A stretch of 64,000 bases of DNA. Origin: CAYNYF01 sp964401385. GTDB lineage: Bacteria > Planctomycetota > Phycisphaerae > SM23-33. Of this stretch, positions 32,429 through 41,332 are shown one piece after another; the first letter of the stretch is position 1, and the number at the start of each line of letters is the position of its first letter. A model generated the notes under the pieces. It made no database searches. It worked only from the letters and a program-made list of their open reading frames with translations, and had not been told where the DNA came from. The stretch lies in the NCBI GenBank assembly GCA_964401385.1, contig CAYNYF010000005.1, forward strand, positions 1 to 64,000, read 5' to 3'. A program made the position numbers and the translations under genes.

Positions 32429-32956
32429 ATGGCCCAGCATCAAAGGCGCGTCGTCATTTTTCCCGGGATGTTCGACCCCGTCACCAACGGACATCTCGAC
32501 GTCATCGAGCGCGGGCGGAAGCTCTTCGACGAACTCGTCATCGCCGTCGGCGAAAACCCGGACAAGAAGGCCCTCTTCGCCCAGGCCGAACGCGCCGAGA
32601 CCATCGGCCAGCTCGTCGCAAAGCACCCCAACGTGCGGGTGGAGGTCTTTGACGGGCTGACGGTCGACTTTGCCGCCAAGGTCGGCGCCGCGGCCATCCT
32701 CCGCGGCATCCGCAACAGCTCGGATCTCCAGTTCGAATTCCAGACCGCCTTGACCAATCGAGCGGTGGCGGGCGTCGAGACCGTGTTCATCATGACCTCC
32801 ACCGAGTTTGCCTTCACCTCCTCGTCTCTGATCAAGCAGATCGCCTCCATGGGCGGCGATATTTCTGCCCTGGTGCCGCCGATCGTGGTCGAGGCCATGC
32901 GAACCAAGCGCGGCGAGATACGCAACCATGACCGGCACCTGGAGGAGTCAGACTAG
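32429..32956 (+). CDS. coaD: Phosphopantetheine adenylyltransferase
   Basis: Fourth step of coenzyme A synthesis: ATP plus 4'-phosphopantetheine to dephospho-CoA. 175 residues against about 160 usually. The nucleotidyltransferase motif F-P-G-M-F-D-P-V-T-N-G-H-L-D is at residues 11-24 (Met replaces the usual Ser). V-D-F-A, I-L-R-G-I-R-N-S-S-D-L-Q-F-E and T-S-S-S-L-I-K-Q follow in the normal order. It starts 72 bases after the transporter and is convergent with nadD, another adenylyltransferase of the same superfamily. Confidence 0.95.
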   Translation: MAQHQRRVVIFPGMFDPVTNGHLDVIERGRKLFDELVIAVGENPDKKALFAQAERAETIGQLVAKHPNVRVEVFDGLTVDFAAKVGAAAILRGIRNSSDLQFEFQTALTNRAVAGVETVFIMTSTEFAFTSSSLIKQIASMGGDISALVPPIVVEAMRTKRGEIRNHDRHLEESD

Positions 32957-33014
32957 GCGGCGGCCTGGGCGCACGCCACAAGCCGTCGAGCAAAGGGATT
33001 GACCAAAAAAAGTC

Positions 33015-33080
33015 GGCGTCAGGGGAGGGGAGCCTGACGCCGTTGCAATAAACTCGGCCAAGGGAGGGAGCTCGGCCGAG
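33015..33080. terminator. Two tandem hairpins between convergent coaD and nadD
   Basis: Hairpin one: GGCGTCAGG (33015-33023) with CCTGACGCC (33033-33041), a perfect 9-bp stem. Hairpin two: CTCGGCC (33053-33059) with GGCCGAG (33074-33080). A run of seven A residues (33004-33010) precedes the first stem, serving as a T run for minus-strand transcripts. The rest of the 275-base gap shows nothing I can name. Confidence 0.5.
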
Positions 33081-33231
33081 GAGCCTCACTCGCTGTGCAA
33101 CAACGTACACCCCATCTTGTATTCGCAAACGGTGGAATTGTCAACCCAAAAAGATGATTTTCCCGCGGATTTTACCGTTTCCCCGTGGCCGGCCATAAGG
33201 TCTTTATTCAACACGACTTATATCGCCATAC

Positions 33232-33891
33232 TCAGTCGGCGTACAGCCCCCGCTGGCTTATATAATCTATTACAGCATAGGGGGTTAGATAACGGGCCGA
33301 TTTCCCCTCCCGGACGCGTCGGCGAATCTGGGTGCTGGTGATGTCTATCAGCGGTGTCGGGGCCACCGCGGCCGCCAGGCGCGACACCTGATCGGGCGTG
33401 AAAAGCACCCGCAGCTTGTCCAGCGTCGCCGAAAGTCGGGCACTGTACGGCGGGCGGGCGAGGGTGACAATCGTGGCCATCTCGACCACCTCGCTGGCCC
33501 GGTGCCAGGTCGGCAGGTCCTCCAGCATGTCGGCCCCGATGATCCAATACAACTGCACGTCCAGGCCATGCTCCTGGCGGAGCTGCATCAACGTGTCGAA
33601 GGTATAGCTGGGCGGGGGCCGCCTCAGCTCGACGTCGCTGACGTCGAACAGTTCCTCCCCCGCAATCGCCAGCCGGGTCATTTCCAGGCGATCCTCGGCC
33701 GTGGCCGCAAAGCCGGGCGAAGCCGCCGGCCCCCGACCGCCATGGTCCACACTCTTGTGCGGCGGCACGTACGCCGGCACGAACGTGACACGCTCGAAAT
33801 GGAAATACTCCGCCACCGCCCGGGCCGCGATCAGGTGCCCGTGATGAATCGGATTGAACGTCCCGCCGAACAGTACGATCCGCTCGCGCAT
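33232..33891 (-). CDS. nadD: Nicotinate-nucleotide adenylyltransferase
   Basis: NAD synthesis: nicotinate mononucleotide plus ATP to deamido-NAD. 219 residues from ATG 33891, with AAAGGAAG seven bases ahead. Motifs: L-F-G-G-T-F-N-P-I-H-H-G-H-L at residues 7-20, Y-V-P-P-H-K-S, W-I-I-G-A-D-M-L-E-D-L-P-T-W, and the late I-T-S-T-Q-I-R-R-R-V-R-E-G with Y-L-T-P-Y-A-V. All are the expected ones. A short Gly/Pro insert lies after P-P-H-K. Confidence 0.95.
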   Translation of the reverse strand: MRERIVLFGGTFNPIHHGHLIAARAVAEYFHFERVTFVPAYVPPHKSVDHGGRGPAASPGFAATAEDRLEMTRLAIAGEELFDVSDVELRRPPPSYTFDTLMQLRQEHGLDVQLYWIIGADMLEDLPTWHRASEVVEMATIVTLARPPYSARLSATLDKLRVLFTPDQVSRLAAAVAPTPLIDITSTQIRRRVREGKSARYLTPYAVIDYISQRGLYAD

Positions 33892-34043
33892 CTGGGTCTT
33901 CCTTTCGCAGCGGACATTAGAACACGCCCGGCCGTCCGATGCGAGCATCTCCGCCGGCCCGGCCGCGCCAGCGCCGACCCCGCACGCGCTGGCCTTCGAG
34001 CGGGCGTTCGGCTACACTTTCCGGCCTGCAAGGGAAGGCAGAA

Positions 34044-34871
34044 ATGAAATTGTGCCGGGTCGTCGATGAAAGCTCGCAGGTCTGTTACGCGGCCGAGGCC
34101 GACGGCGTCTTCCGAAAGGTCGCCGGCGACGTCTTCGGCGATTACAGCATCGTCGACCGGGAAATTCGCCCCGGGAAAATCCTGCCACCGGTCGTTCCGC
34201 CGAACGTCTTCGCCGTCGGGCTGAACTATCGCGGGCACGCCCGCGAGACGAACAAGCCCCTCCCCGAGGCCCCGGTGGTCTTTGCCAAGGCGACCACGTC
34301 GGTGATCGGCGCGGGCGAGCCGATCGTGCTGCCGGCGGCCGGGGCGGCGTGCGTGGACTACGAGGTGGAGCTGGCCGTGGTCATCGGGCGGACCTGCCGG
34401 GACGTCCCGGCCGAGCGGGCCGGCGAATGCGTCCTGGGCTACACCGTCGCCAACGACGTGTCCGCCCGCGACTGGCAGCGGCGGCTCGGCCAGTGGGTCC
34501 GGGCCAAGAGCTTCGACAGCTTCTGCCCGCTGGGGCCGTGCATCCAGACGGAGCTGGACCCGGCCGACGCGGGCCTCTCCTGCACCCTCAACGGAACGCT
34601 CATGCAGGATTCAACCACCGCCGATCTGATCTTTTCCGTGCCGCAGTTGATCGAGTTTCTCTCGGCGGACCTGACGCTGCTGGCCGGGACGGTGATCCTG
34701 ACCGGCACGCCGGCGGGGGTGGGCGCGGCCCGCTCGCCGCAGGTGTTCCTCCGCCCCGGCGACACGGTCACCTGCGCCGTCGAGGGCATCGGCGAGCTGA
34801 CCAACCCGGTGATCGCGGCCGAAGGGGCCGCAGCCCAATCGGGCGGCGCCGGCCGGACCTGGGGAAGCTGA
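34044..34871 (+). CDS. Fumarylacetoacetate hydrolase-family protein
   Basis: 275 residues from ATG 34044, preceded by AAGGGAAGG. Family motifs: G-L-N-Y-R-G-H-A-R-E, then D-Y-E-V-E-L-A-V-V-I-G (Glu metal ligands), Y-T-V-A-N-D-V-S-A-R-D-W-Q (Asp metal ligand) and I-L-T-G-T-P-A-G-V-G. Members hydrolyse or decarboxylate beta-diketo acids such as fumarylpyruvate, oxaloacetate or 2,4-diketo-3-deoxy sugars acids. No pathway partner sits next to it, so the substrate is open. Confidence 0.9.
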   Translation: MKLCRVVDESSQVCYAAEADGVFRKVAGDVFGDYSIVDREIRPGKILPPVVPPNVFAVGLNYRGHARETNKPLPEAPVVFAKATTSVIGAGEPIVLPAAGAACVDYEVELAVVIGRTCRDVPAERAGECVLGYTVANDVSARDWQRRLGQWVRAKSFDSFCPLGPCIQTELDPADAGLSCTLNGTLMQDSTTADLIFSVPQLIEFLSADLTLLAGTVILTGTPAGVGAARSPQVFLRPGDTVTCAVEGIGELTNPVIAAEGAAAQSGGAGRTWGS

Positions 34872-35223
34872 GCCGCGCATTTGCCGTCTCCGGTCGGCGG
34901 CCCTCCGCCGCCGGGTTCCGCAAAGCGGCGCAGCGGAAGTAAAAGACGCACCGCAGGTCGCAGTGGTAGCCTTTAGGGCGGAAAGACTTACGTCCCCATT
35001 TCCGAGCGCGGGCAACCGCACCATTGACAAAACGGGAGATCCGTTGTACCATACTGACGCTCAAGCTCGGTAAGCGCGAAGGTTTCCACCTGACAGCACG
35101 GCCGATTTTGTTTCGGCGCAGCGGCACGTGCCGCAGGCATACCGGCTCGTTTCAGATAGCAGAAGGTGGTTGAGGTCTGGCAAGGATCTTACGGCTCGGC
35201 TCAATTCAATGAAGGATTCTATC
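34872..35223. other. Intergenic region before the RCC1-like gene
   Basis: About 350 bases without a gene. It contains the promoter described at 35024-35052 and the ribosome site GAAGGA just before ATG 35224. I see no other structure. Confidence 0.5.
35024..35052 (+). promoter_or_regulatory. Candidate sigma-70 promoter for the RCC1-like gene
   Basis: A perfect TTGACA (35024-35029), a 17-base spacer and TACCAT (35047-35052). The transcript would have a leader of about 165 bases. Confidence 0.5.
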
Positions 35224-36180
35224 ATGCGGACACTGAAGTTGGTTGGCATGGCGGTCTTGGCGGGGTGTCTCTGGGCGGGTGCGGCCTCTCAAGCGGCGGA
35301 GATCGGCAGCCTGGAGGCCTGGGGCTGGAACGCCAGCGGGCAGTGCGACGTACCGGGCGGCGACTATTTCCTGTCCGTCGTGGGCGGGAACTGGCACAGC
35401 CTTGCCCTCAGGGACGACGGATCGCTGGCGGCCTGGGGGACAAACGTCTACGGTGTCTGCCAAGTGCCGGCGGGGGACGATTTCACAGCCATCTCGGCCG
35501 GGCTGGTCCACAACCTGGCTTTGAGGGAAGATGGGTCGGTGGAGGCATGGGGCTCCAATGAAAGCGGGCGATGTGACGTCCCGCCGGGATACGTCTTCTC
35601 GGCCATTGCCTGCGGCAATCGCCACAGCTTGGCCATCACAGACGGGGGAGCCCTGGTGGCCTGGGGGGAGGACCTCAACGGCGAATGCGACGTGCCGGCG
35701 GGCAACGATTACGCCGCCGTCTCGGGCGGGTACCGCTACAGCCTTGCCCTCAAGGATGATAACTCACTGGTGGCCTGGGGCTGTAGCAGCACGGTCGTAT
35801 CCGACGTTCCCACCGGGAACGATTACGTGGCCATCGCGGCCGGAGACGAGCACGCCCTGGCCCTGCGGGACGACGGATCGATCGCCGCCTGGGGGCGGGA
35901 CACGTTCGGTCAGTGCAACGCCCCGGCCGGCAACGACTTCGTGGCCGTCGCCGCCGGCTGGTGCCACAGCCTGGCGCTCAGAAGTAATGGCACCGTGGAG
36001 GTTTGGGGCTCCTACCTCGGCACGCCGATAAAGCCTATGCCCCCGAGGGACGATTTCATCGCCATCGCCGCCGGGCACGACCACAGCCTGGGCATCGTCC
36101 CCGAGCCGGCCTGCACACTGCTGCTGGCCGTGGGCGTCTGTGCCCTGAGCCGGCGCCGGCATAGACGCGGCAAGGGTTGA
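35224..36180 (+). CDS. Exported RCC1-like repeat protein with PEP-CTERM anchor
   Basis: 318 residues from ATG 35224 (GAAGGA seven bases ahead); ATG 35209 is five codons upstream. Signal peptide about 1-23 (ends A-S-Q-A-A). At least six repeats of about 38 residues follow, each with H-S-L-A-L-x-D-D-G-S-x-x-A-W-G then a C-D/N-V/A-P-A-G-x-D-F/Y step: the RCC1 beta-propeller pattern. The C-terminus is V-P-E-P-A, a hydrophobic helix and R-R-R-H-R-R. So it is a surface-attached propeller of unknown partner. The codon use and composition are in line with neighbours. Confidence 0.85.
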   Translation: MRTLKLVGMAVLAGCLWAGAASQAAEIGSLEAWGWNASGQCDVPGGDYFLSVVGGNWHSLALRDDGSLAAWGTNVYGVCQVPAGDDFTAISAGLVHNLALREDGSVEAWGSNESGRCDVPPGYVFSAIACGNRHSLAITDGGALVAWGEDLNGECDVPAGNDYAAVSGGYRYSLALKDDNSLVAWGCSSTVVSDVPTGNDYVAIAAGDEHALALRDDGSIAAWGRDTFGQCNAPAGNDFVAVAAGWCHSLALRSNGTVEVWGSYLGTPIKPMPPRDDFIAIAAGHDHSLGIVPEPACTLLLAVGVCALSRRRHRRGKG

Positions 36181-36428
36181 GCCAGCGAGCCGCGGGCTAT
36201 GTCGCGGAGGCAGGGAGCCCCTTCAGATCCGTGCGGTACTTGAAAAAATGGACCGTCGTGGCATGTATCCCGGGCTTCGCGACCGCCCGGGCAGCGGCGG
36301 AGTAGCTCAACGTGATGGGCAGGAGCGTCACTGGTTCCAGCGCAGACTCGGCACAGGCCACACCGCCCAAGTTGCCATGCACAGGACGCTGTCGGGTCAG
36401 TGTCGCGCCCCAAGGTGAGGAAAGGACA

Positions 36429-37064
36429 ATGGTAGGAAAGTATCTGCTCTCGACGGCTGTGGCCGGGCTGATCCTGCTGACACCACGCGCAGGCGCCTCG
36501 GCGACCATCAGCACGTTTGACTCCACCGATGAAGGCTGGACGATCACCGGCGACGCACAAGGTGCTTCAGTCTTGCCGACCTATCACGCGACGGGTGGAA
36601 ACCCCGGCGGGTACGTCTCGGCCACCGATAATGTTCAAGGGGGCGTCTGGTACTTCAAGGCGGGCCCGCAGTTCCACGGCGACTTCTCAGCGGGTCACGG
36701 GACCGACCTGACGTTCGACCTGCGCCAAAGTGGCACGCACAGTCAGTTCGACGCGGTCGACGTCTACCTGCGGGGCGGCGGATTGGAACTGACCTACGAC
36801 ACGGCCAGCAATCCCGGCACTGTCTGGACCTCCTACAGCATTGAGCTGACCGAGACAGCCGGCTGGACGCTGGGCGCCGTTCCTCCTACGCAGGCCGAGA
36901 TGCAGCAAGTGCTCGCCGACGTGACGGACTTGCAGATTCGTGGGGAATTCATCACGGGTAGCGACATAGGTGACCTGGACAACGTGGTGATGGTGCCCGT
37001 ACCCGCTGCGCTGTCGCTGCTGGCGCTGGGCGCCCCGCTGCTGGGCCGGAAACGCCGAAGATAA
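36429..37064 (+). CDS. Exported laminin-B-like protein with C-terminal sorting anchor
   Basis: 211 residues from ATG 36429 (GAGGAAAGGA immediately ahead). Signal peptide about 1-24. The body (about 28-185) follows the laminin B (domain IV) pattern: G-Y-V-S-A-T-D-N-V-Q-G-G-V-W-Y-F, D-L-T-F-D-L-R-Q, G-G-G-L-E-L-T-Y-D-T, T-E-T-A-G-W and L-D-N-V-V-M. The end is V-P-V-P-A-A, a leucine-rich helix and G-R-K-R-R-R: a PEP-CTERM-type signal with Val in place of Glu. Likely a carbohydrate-binding surface protein; ligand unknown. Confidence 0.8.
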   Translation: MVGKYLLSTAVAGLILLTPRAGASATISTFDSTDEGWTITGDAQGASVLPTYHATGGNPGGYVSATDNVQGGVWYFKAGPQFHGDFSAGHGTDLTFDLRQSGTHSQFDAVDVYLRGGGLELTYDTASNPGTVWTSYSIELTETAGWTLGAVPPTQAEMQQVLADVTDLQIRGEFITGSDIGDLDNVVMVPVPAALSLLALGAPLLGRKRRR

Positions 37065-37104
37065 ACCGTGCGCAGGGAGCGGCGCTTCCCTGCCGGACAA
37101 TAGA

Positions 37105-37149
37105 AAGGCCGCGGACACCCTGGGAAAGGGCGCCCGCGGCCTTGGCTTT
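37105..37149. terminator. Bidirectional terminator
   Basis: A 10-bp perfect stem AAGGCCGCGG (37105-37114) and CCGCGGCCTT (37134-37143), followed by GGCTTTT on the plus strand; on the minus strand TTTCTA follows. It separates the convergent laminin-B-like gene and barrel gene. Confidence 0.8.
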
Positions 37150-37174
37150 TGCCGCGGTCAGGTCTTCCGGCCGA

Positions 37175-38221
37175 TCAGAACTCGTACTTGAGCTGGGCGC
37201 CCCAGACGCCGTTGCCCTCGGAGTTGGCCAGGTTGCCGAAGAACCCGCAGCCCAGCCCCAAGGTGAAGTTCGGATTGAAGGCAAAGCCCACGAATATGGC
37301 GTGCCAGTTGTTCTCGTCGCCAAGGACGTTGTTGATGCGGTCGTAGGGGTTTTCCTTCTGGCGGAACTCATAGCCCACGCCCATCCAGTCGGTGACCAGG
37401 CAGATGACGCTGCCCTCGACGGTGGTGGCGCAGCTATCGCCGAAGCCCAGATAGCCGAGCTGCGCGGCCTGGCTGTTGCGCAGGCCCGCGCTGAAGATCA
37501 CCGGCCGGCCGACGATGGGCACCGTCTTGCTGGCCGTCAGGGTGTAATCGATGCCGTTGCTGCGCTTGAAGCCGACGGAGCTGAGCGCCTTGCCGCCATT
37601 GTTGTCGATGGTGCGAATGCCGCAGGTGTACTTGAAGTGCATGCCCGCGGTGACGGCCGGGGTCGGCAGGCCGAAGCTGTTCTCCTCGATCACCATCGCC
37701 CGCAGGTTGAACACGTTCATGTACACGTCGCTGCGCTTGATGTTGAAGCCCATCTTGCTGATGGCGTCCGGCACCGTGCCCATGTCGAAGCGGCTGAGGG
37801 TGTAGCCGACCTCGACCCGCCGCCAGAACGTCTCGGTGATGGAGATGTTCTGAGCGCTTTTCTGGGAACCGAGGTAGACGTAGGTGAACGAGACAGCCGG
37901 CCGCCCGATGACCGTGCCTTTGGGCCCGGGGTTGGACAGGTAGGCGGTGGGCGTGATCAGGCCGCCGCCAACGCCCTCGATGTTGTGCAGGGGCCAGGGA
38001 GGAGGTTTGCCGGGCGGGGCGGCCTCTGCCTCTTCCTCTGCGGCCACGGCCGCCTGGCCCACCTGAGCCAGCCAACCCGCCGACTCGCCGCCCATGGCCA
38101 GCAGGGGCGTGGATTCAGCACTTTGGTCGAAAAGCCCCAGATCCTTCGTCCCTCCGGCCAGGGCCGGAACCGTCAGGGCAAGCATCGCCACGAAGCCCAC
38201 TGCGTAACGCAGTGATGACAT
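37175..38221 (-). CDS. Outer-membrane beta-barrel protein, DUF3034-like
   Basis: 348 residues. Signal peptide about 1-22 (ends P-A-L-A-G). After an acidic/proline linker, the body is made of alternating amphipathic strands with many Gly and aromatic residues. It ends L-K-Y-E-F, with the terminal Phe typical of barrels inserted by the BAM complex. The opening G-V-G-G-G-L-I-T-P-T-A-Y and the ending resemble DUF3034 proteins. AAAGGAG lies ten bases ahead of the ATG. Single-gene unit, so no partner is suggested; a role as porin or transporter is possible. Confidence 0.7.
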   Translation of the reverse strand: MSSLRYAVGFVAMLALTVPALAGGTKDLGLFDQSAESTPLLAMGGESAGWLAQVGQAAVAAEEEAEAAPPGKPPPWPLHNIEGVGGGLITPTAYLSNPGPKGTVIGRPAVSFTYVYLGSQKSAQNISITETFWRRVEVGYTLSRFDMGTVPDAISKMGFNIKRSDVYMNVFNLRAMVIEENSFGLPTPAVTAGMHFKYTCGIRTIDNNGGKALSSVGFKRSNGIDYTLTASKTVPIVGRPVIFSAGLRNSQAAQLGYLGFGDSCATTVEGSVICLVTDWMGVGYEFRQKENPYDRINNVLGDENNWHAIFVGFAFNPNFTLGLGCGFFGNLANSEGNGVWGAQLKYEF

Positions 38222-38500
38222 ATCAAAGACTCCTTTCTCCCATGAGGCAAACCACGTGACAAATATACCCGGCCCGCCGGCGCCGGCCGGCGTGCCCAGA
38301 ACTTTTATTGAGAAGCATTTAGTTTATCGGTCAGGGGCATTCAAGAAAATTTGCCGAAAATCTGCCGCCGCTGCCGCGCTTCGCCCGACAGGGCAAGGCC
38401 GCCCGCCGGCAGTGGGCCGCCCGGGCCGGAGAATTTCGGCCTGCCCGCGGCCGCTGAATGTTGACGGCGCAGTGCCGGCCGACATAGGCTTTGCCCGGCC

Positions 38501-40771
38501 ATGGGAAAGAGCTTGGCAGAGAAAGTGATCGCCCTGCGGTGGTGGATCGTCGGGGCGTGGGCGGCCGGCGCGATCGCGCTGGGGGTCTTTGTGGTCGCCC
38601 CCGACCCGGCCGCGAACGAATTGCAGACGTTCCTGCCGGTCGAGTCGGCCTCGGTGCGGGCGGCCGGCGCCCTGGCCAAGTCCTTTCCCCGTTCGGCCGG
38701 GCTGTCGCAGGCGGCAATCGTCATCGAGCGGCGCCGGGGCGGCCCTGCCGGCAGCGGGCGGAGCGCCCGGCTGACGGAGGCCGACCTGGCCGCGCTGAAC
38801 GGCTTGGCCGGGCGGCTGCGGGAGAGCCTGCCCGAGGCCTTCGCCGGCGTGCTGCCCGCCGGGTCGCTGTCGGTTCGGGCGCCGGGCGACTTTCCGGCTA
38901 TTCTGGGGGCGAATCCCTTCGTCAGCGGCGACGGGGCGTCGGCGGTGGCGGCGGTGCAGATCCCGGCCACCTTCGTCACGATCCGCGCCGCCCGCGTCGT
39001 CGAGTACGTCCGCCGCGCCGTGAGCGAATCCAGCTTCCCCACCGGGCTGGACGTGGCCGTGACCGGCTCGGCCGCCTTCGGGGCCGACTACGCCGCCGCC
39101 GCCAACAAGTCACATTCCGACACCGTCTGGGTGACGGTGGTGGCGGTGCTGGTGATCCTGCTGGTGGTCTACCGGGCGCCGCTGGCGGCGGGGACGGTGC
39201 TGGCGACGATCGCCCTGGCCGCAACCGTCGCCCACTTCGGCCTGCAAATCGCTTCCCACCTGGGCCTGCACGTGGGCACGGCCGAGAAGATCTTCGTCTT
39301 TGTGCTGGTCTTCGGCGTGGGCGTCGACTACTCGCTGCTGTACCTGAGCCGGTTCCGGGAGTCGCTGGAGGTTTCGCCCGGCGCGCGGGCGGCGGCGGCG
39401 GTGGCGCTGTCGGCGACGGCGGCGACGATCCTGGCGTCGGCGAGCACGGACATCGCCGGGCTGGCAATGCTCTCGACGGCCCGGTTCAAAATATTCCAGA
39501 CGGCGGGCATGGCCGTGCCCATCGGGCTTGCGGTGGCCCTGGCGGCGGCGTTGACGCTGGTGCCGGCGGTCGTCGCCATCTGCCGGCACAGGCTATTCTG
39601 GCCGAGCCGGCGGACGGGCTTCATCGGCTCGCGGCGGATCTGGCCGGCCGTCGCCGGGGCCGTGGCCGCCCGGCCGGGCCTCGTCCTCATCGTCACGCTG
39701 GCCGCCCTGGCCGTTCCCGCCAGCCAGGCCTTCCGGCTGGACTTCGTCTACGACGCCCTGACCGGCCTGGGCAACGAGTACGGCTCGGTCCGCGGGCGGG
39801 AGATGACCCGCCGCCACTGGCCGGTCGGGCAGACCAGCCCGACGATCGTGCTCTTGCAGGCCCACTCGCCCTCGCCCGCAAAAGAGCTGCCCGCGGCCGC
39901 CGCCAGGCTCACCGTCGCCCTGGCGAAGCTCGACGGCGTCTCCGACGTCCGCTCGCTGGCTCAGCCCCTCGGCCGGGCGGGGGCAAACCCCGCCACCGGC
40001 ATGCTCCTGGGGGCGGCGGGCGAGAAGGTGCGGGCCGAGTACCTCAGCCCCGACGGCCGGGCGACCCGGCTCGACGTGGTGCTGACGCACCCCGGCTTCT
40101 CCATCGCCGCCATGGACACGCTCCAGCGAATCCAGCAGGCCTGCCGGAGCACGCTTCCGGACGGGGTGGCCGCCGACTTCTCCGGCGTCACGGCCGAGAT
40201 GGCCGACATCCGGGCCGTCACGCAGCGAGATTTCTACCGCATTGCCGCCCTGGTGCTGACCGTGGTGTTCCTGATCGTGCTGCTGCTGCTGCGGGAGCCG
40301 ATCGTTTCGGCCTTCATGGTCGGCTCGATGGTGCTCAGCTATCTGGCGGCCCTGGGCACGGCCTGGTGGTTCTTCACCGGCGTGTGCGGCTCGCCCGGGC
40401 TGGACTGGAAGGTCGAGGTCTTCCTGTTCGTGGTGATGCTGGCCGTGGGCGTGGACTACAACATTTTCCTGGCGGCGCGGCTGTCGGAGGAGTCGCGCCG
40501 GGCCGGCCCGCGCGAGGCCGCCCGGACGGCCATCATCCGCACCGGCGGCATCATCAGCTCGGCCGGGCTGATCATGGCCGCCGCCCTGGGCTCGCTGATG
40601 ATCTCCAGCATATCCCTGTTCGTGCAGTTGGGCTTTGCCTTTGCGGTGGGCATGCTGCTGGAGACCTTCCTCGTCCGCCCGCTGCTGCTGCCGTCCTTCG
40701 CCATCCTCACCGGCCGACTCGGCCACCGGCGCAAGTCGGCATCAGAATCAACGGAACCTGCGGATCGCTGA
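38501..40771 (+). CDS. MMPL/RND-superfamily membrane transporter
   Basis: 756 residues with the twofold RND plan: one helix (about 13-32), a periplasmic loop, five to six helices (about 205-360), then a second loop and a second helix bundle (about 575-740). Each half carries the proton-relay-like motif, V-G-V-D-Y-S-L-L-Y-L-S-R-F-R-E and V-G-V-D-Y-N-I-F-L-A-A-R-L. This fits the MMPL family, which exports lipids (hopanoids, mycobacterial lipids) or other hydrophobic molecules. No adaptor or outer-membrane channel gene is adjacent. Substrate unknown. Confidence 0.88.
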   Translation: MGKSLAEKVIALRWWIVGAWAAGAIALGVFVVAPDPAANELQTFLPVESASVRAAGALAKSFPRSAGLSQAAIVIERRRGGPAGSGRSARLTEADLAALNGLAGRLRESLPEAFAGVLPAGSLSVRAPGDFPAILGANPFVSGDGASAVAAVQIPATFVTIRAARVVEYVRRAVSESSFPTGLDVAVTGSAAFGADYAAAANKSHSDTVWVTVVAVLVILLVVYRAPLAAGTVLATIALAATVAHFGLQIASHLGLHVGTAEKIFVFVLVFGVGVDYSLLYLSRFRESLEVSPGARAAAAVALSATAATILASASTDIAGLAMLSTARFKIFQTAGMAVPIGLAVALAAALTLVPAVVAICRHRLFWPSRRTGFIGSRRIWPAVAGAVAARPGLVLIVTLAALAVPASQAFRLDFVYDALTGLGNEYGSVRGREMTRRHWPVGQTSPTIVLLQAHSPSPAKELPAAAARLTVALAKLDGVSDVRSLAQPLGRAGANPATGMLLGAAGEKVRAEYLSPDGRATRLDVVLTHPGFSIAAMDTLQRIQQACRSTLPDGVAADFSGVTAEMADIRAVTQRDFYRIAALVLTVVFLIVLLLLREPIVSAFMVGSMVLSYLAALGTAWWFFTGVCGSPGLDWKVEVFLFVVMLAVGVDYNIFLAARLSEESRRAGPREAARTAIIRTGGIISSAGLIMAAALGSLMISSISLFVQLGFAFAVGMLLETFLVRPLLLPSFAILTGRLGHRRKSASESTEPADR

Positions 40772-40921
40772 CGCCGGCTGTCGTGCCCGTCACCACTCGC
40801 CGCGATTCGCGGGCGTGTTCCTCCCAGGCGACAGCCCTTGGCAGGATCAGGAGCACCCACCCCGCCATCGGCAGGCAGATCCCGGGCGCAGCGCCAGCCA
40901 TGCGTATCCGCCCGCCGCGTG

Positions 40922-41110
40922 CTATTTCTTGTGCAGGTCGGCGATCAACACCCCGCCGGCGGCGACGTTCTCCGGGGGGTTCTCCTTGATCAGCACGGTG
41001 ACCTGCTTGATCCCGTAGACCTCCACGGCCACGTCGGTAAGCCTCCTGGCCAAGTCCCGTTTCTTCTGGACGTCCTTAACGATCGGGCCTTCCACCGTAA
41101 TCATCGGCAT
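40922..41110 (-). CDS. 4-oxalocrotonate tautomerase-like protein
   Basis: 62 residues from ATG 41110, the usual size of the family monomer. Mature protein would begin with the catalytic Pro1 (M-P-M-I-T-V-E-G). The helix with R-D-L-A-R-R-L-T-D-V-A-V-E and the strand T-V-L-I-K-E-N-P-P-E-N-V-A-A-G-G fit the 4-OT fold, including P-P-E-N-V-x-x-G-G. GGGAAG lies four bases ahead of the start. Stand-alone gene; the substrate cannot be guessed. Confidence 0.88.
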   Translation of the reverse strand: MPMITVEGPIVKDVQKKRDLARRLTDVAVEVYGIKQVTVLIKENPPENVAAGGVLIADLHKK

Positions 41111-41332
41111 CGCACTTCCCTTCCCTGCAAGAGCCGGGCGGCCAGCCGACCACGGCAAGGCCAGCCGCCCTGCTGTCCGACGCGCTCATCTCCGGGCACG
41201 CACACACGCCCGCCGGGATGTCACAACGTTAGCAGGAATGCGGCACGGACAACAGCGGCGTCGCGCCGGCGCTTCCAGGTGCATTTCCCGGCGGCGTTGA
41301 CGCAGGCCCCGGGCGGCGATACAGTGGCGCAA

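Noticed and set aside
40772..40921. Extension of the parvulin lipoprotein upstream to 40838
   Set aside because: The lipobox signal starts at 41333; the upstream extension crosses the antisense tautomerase gene and has no family sequence.
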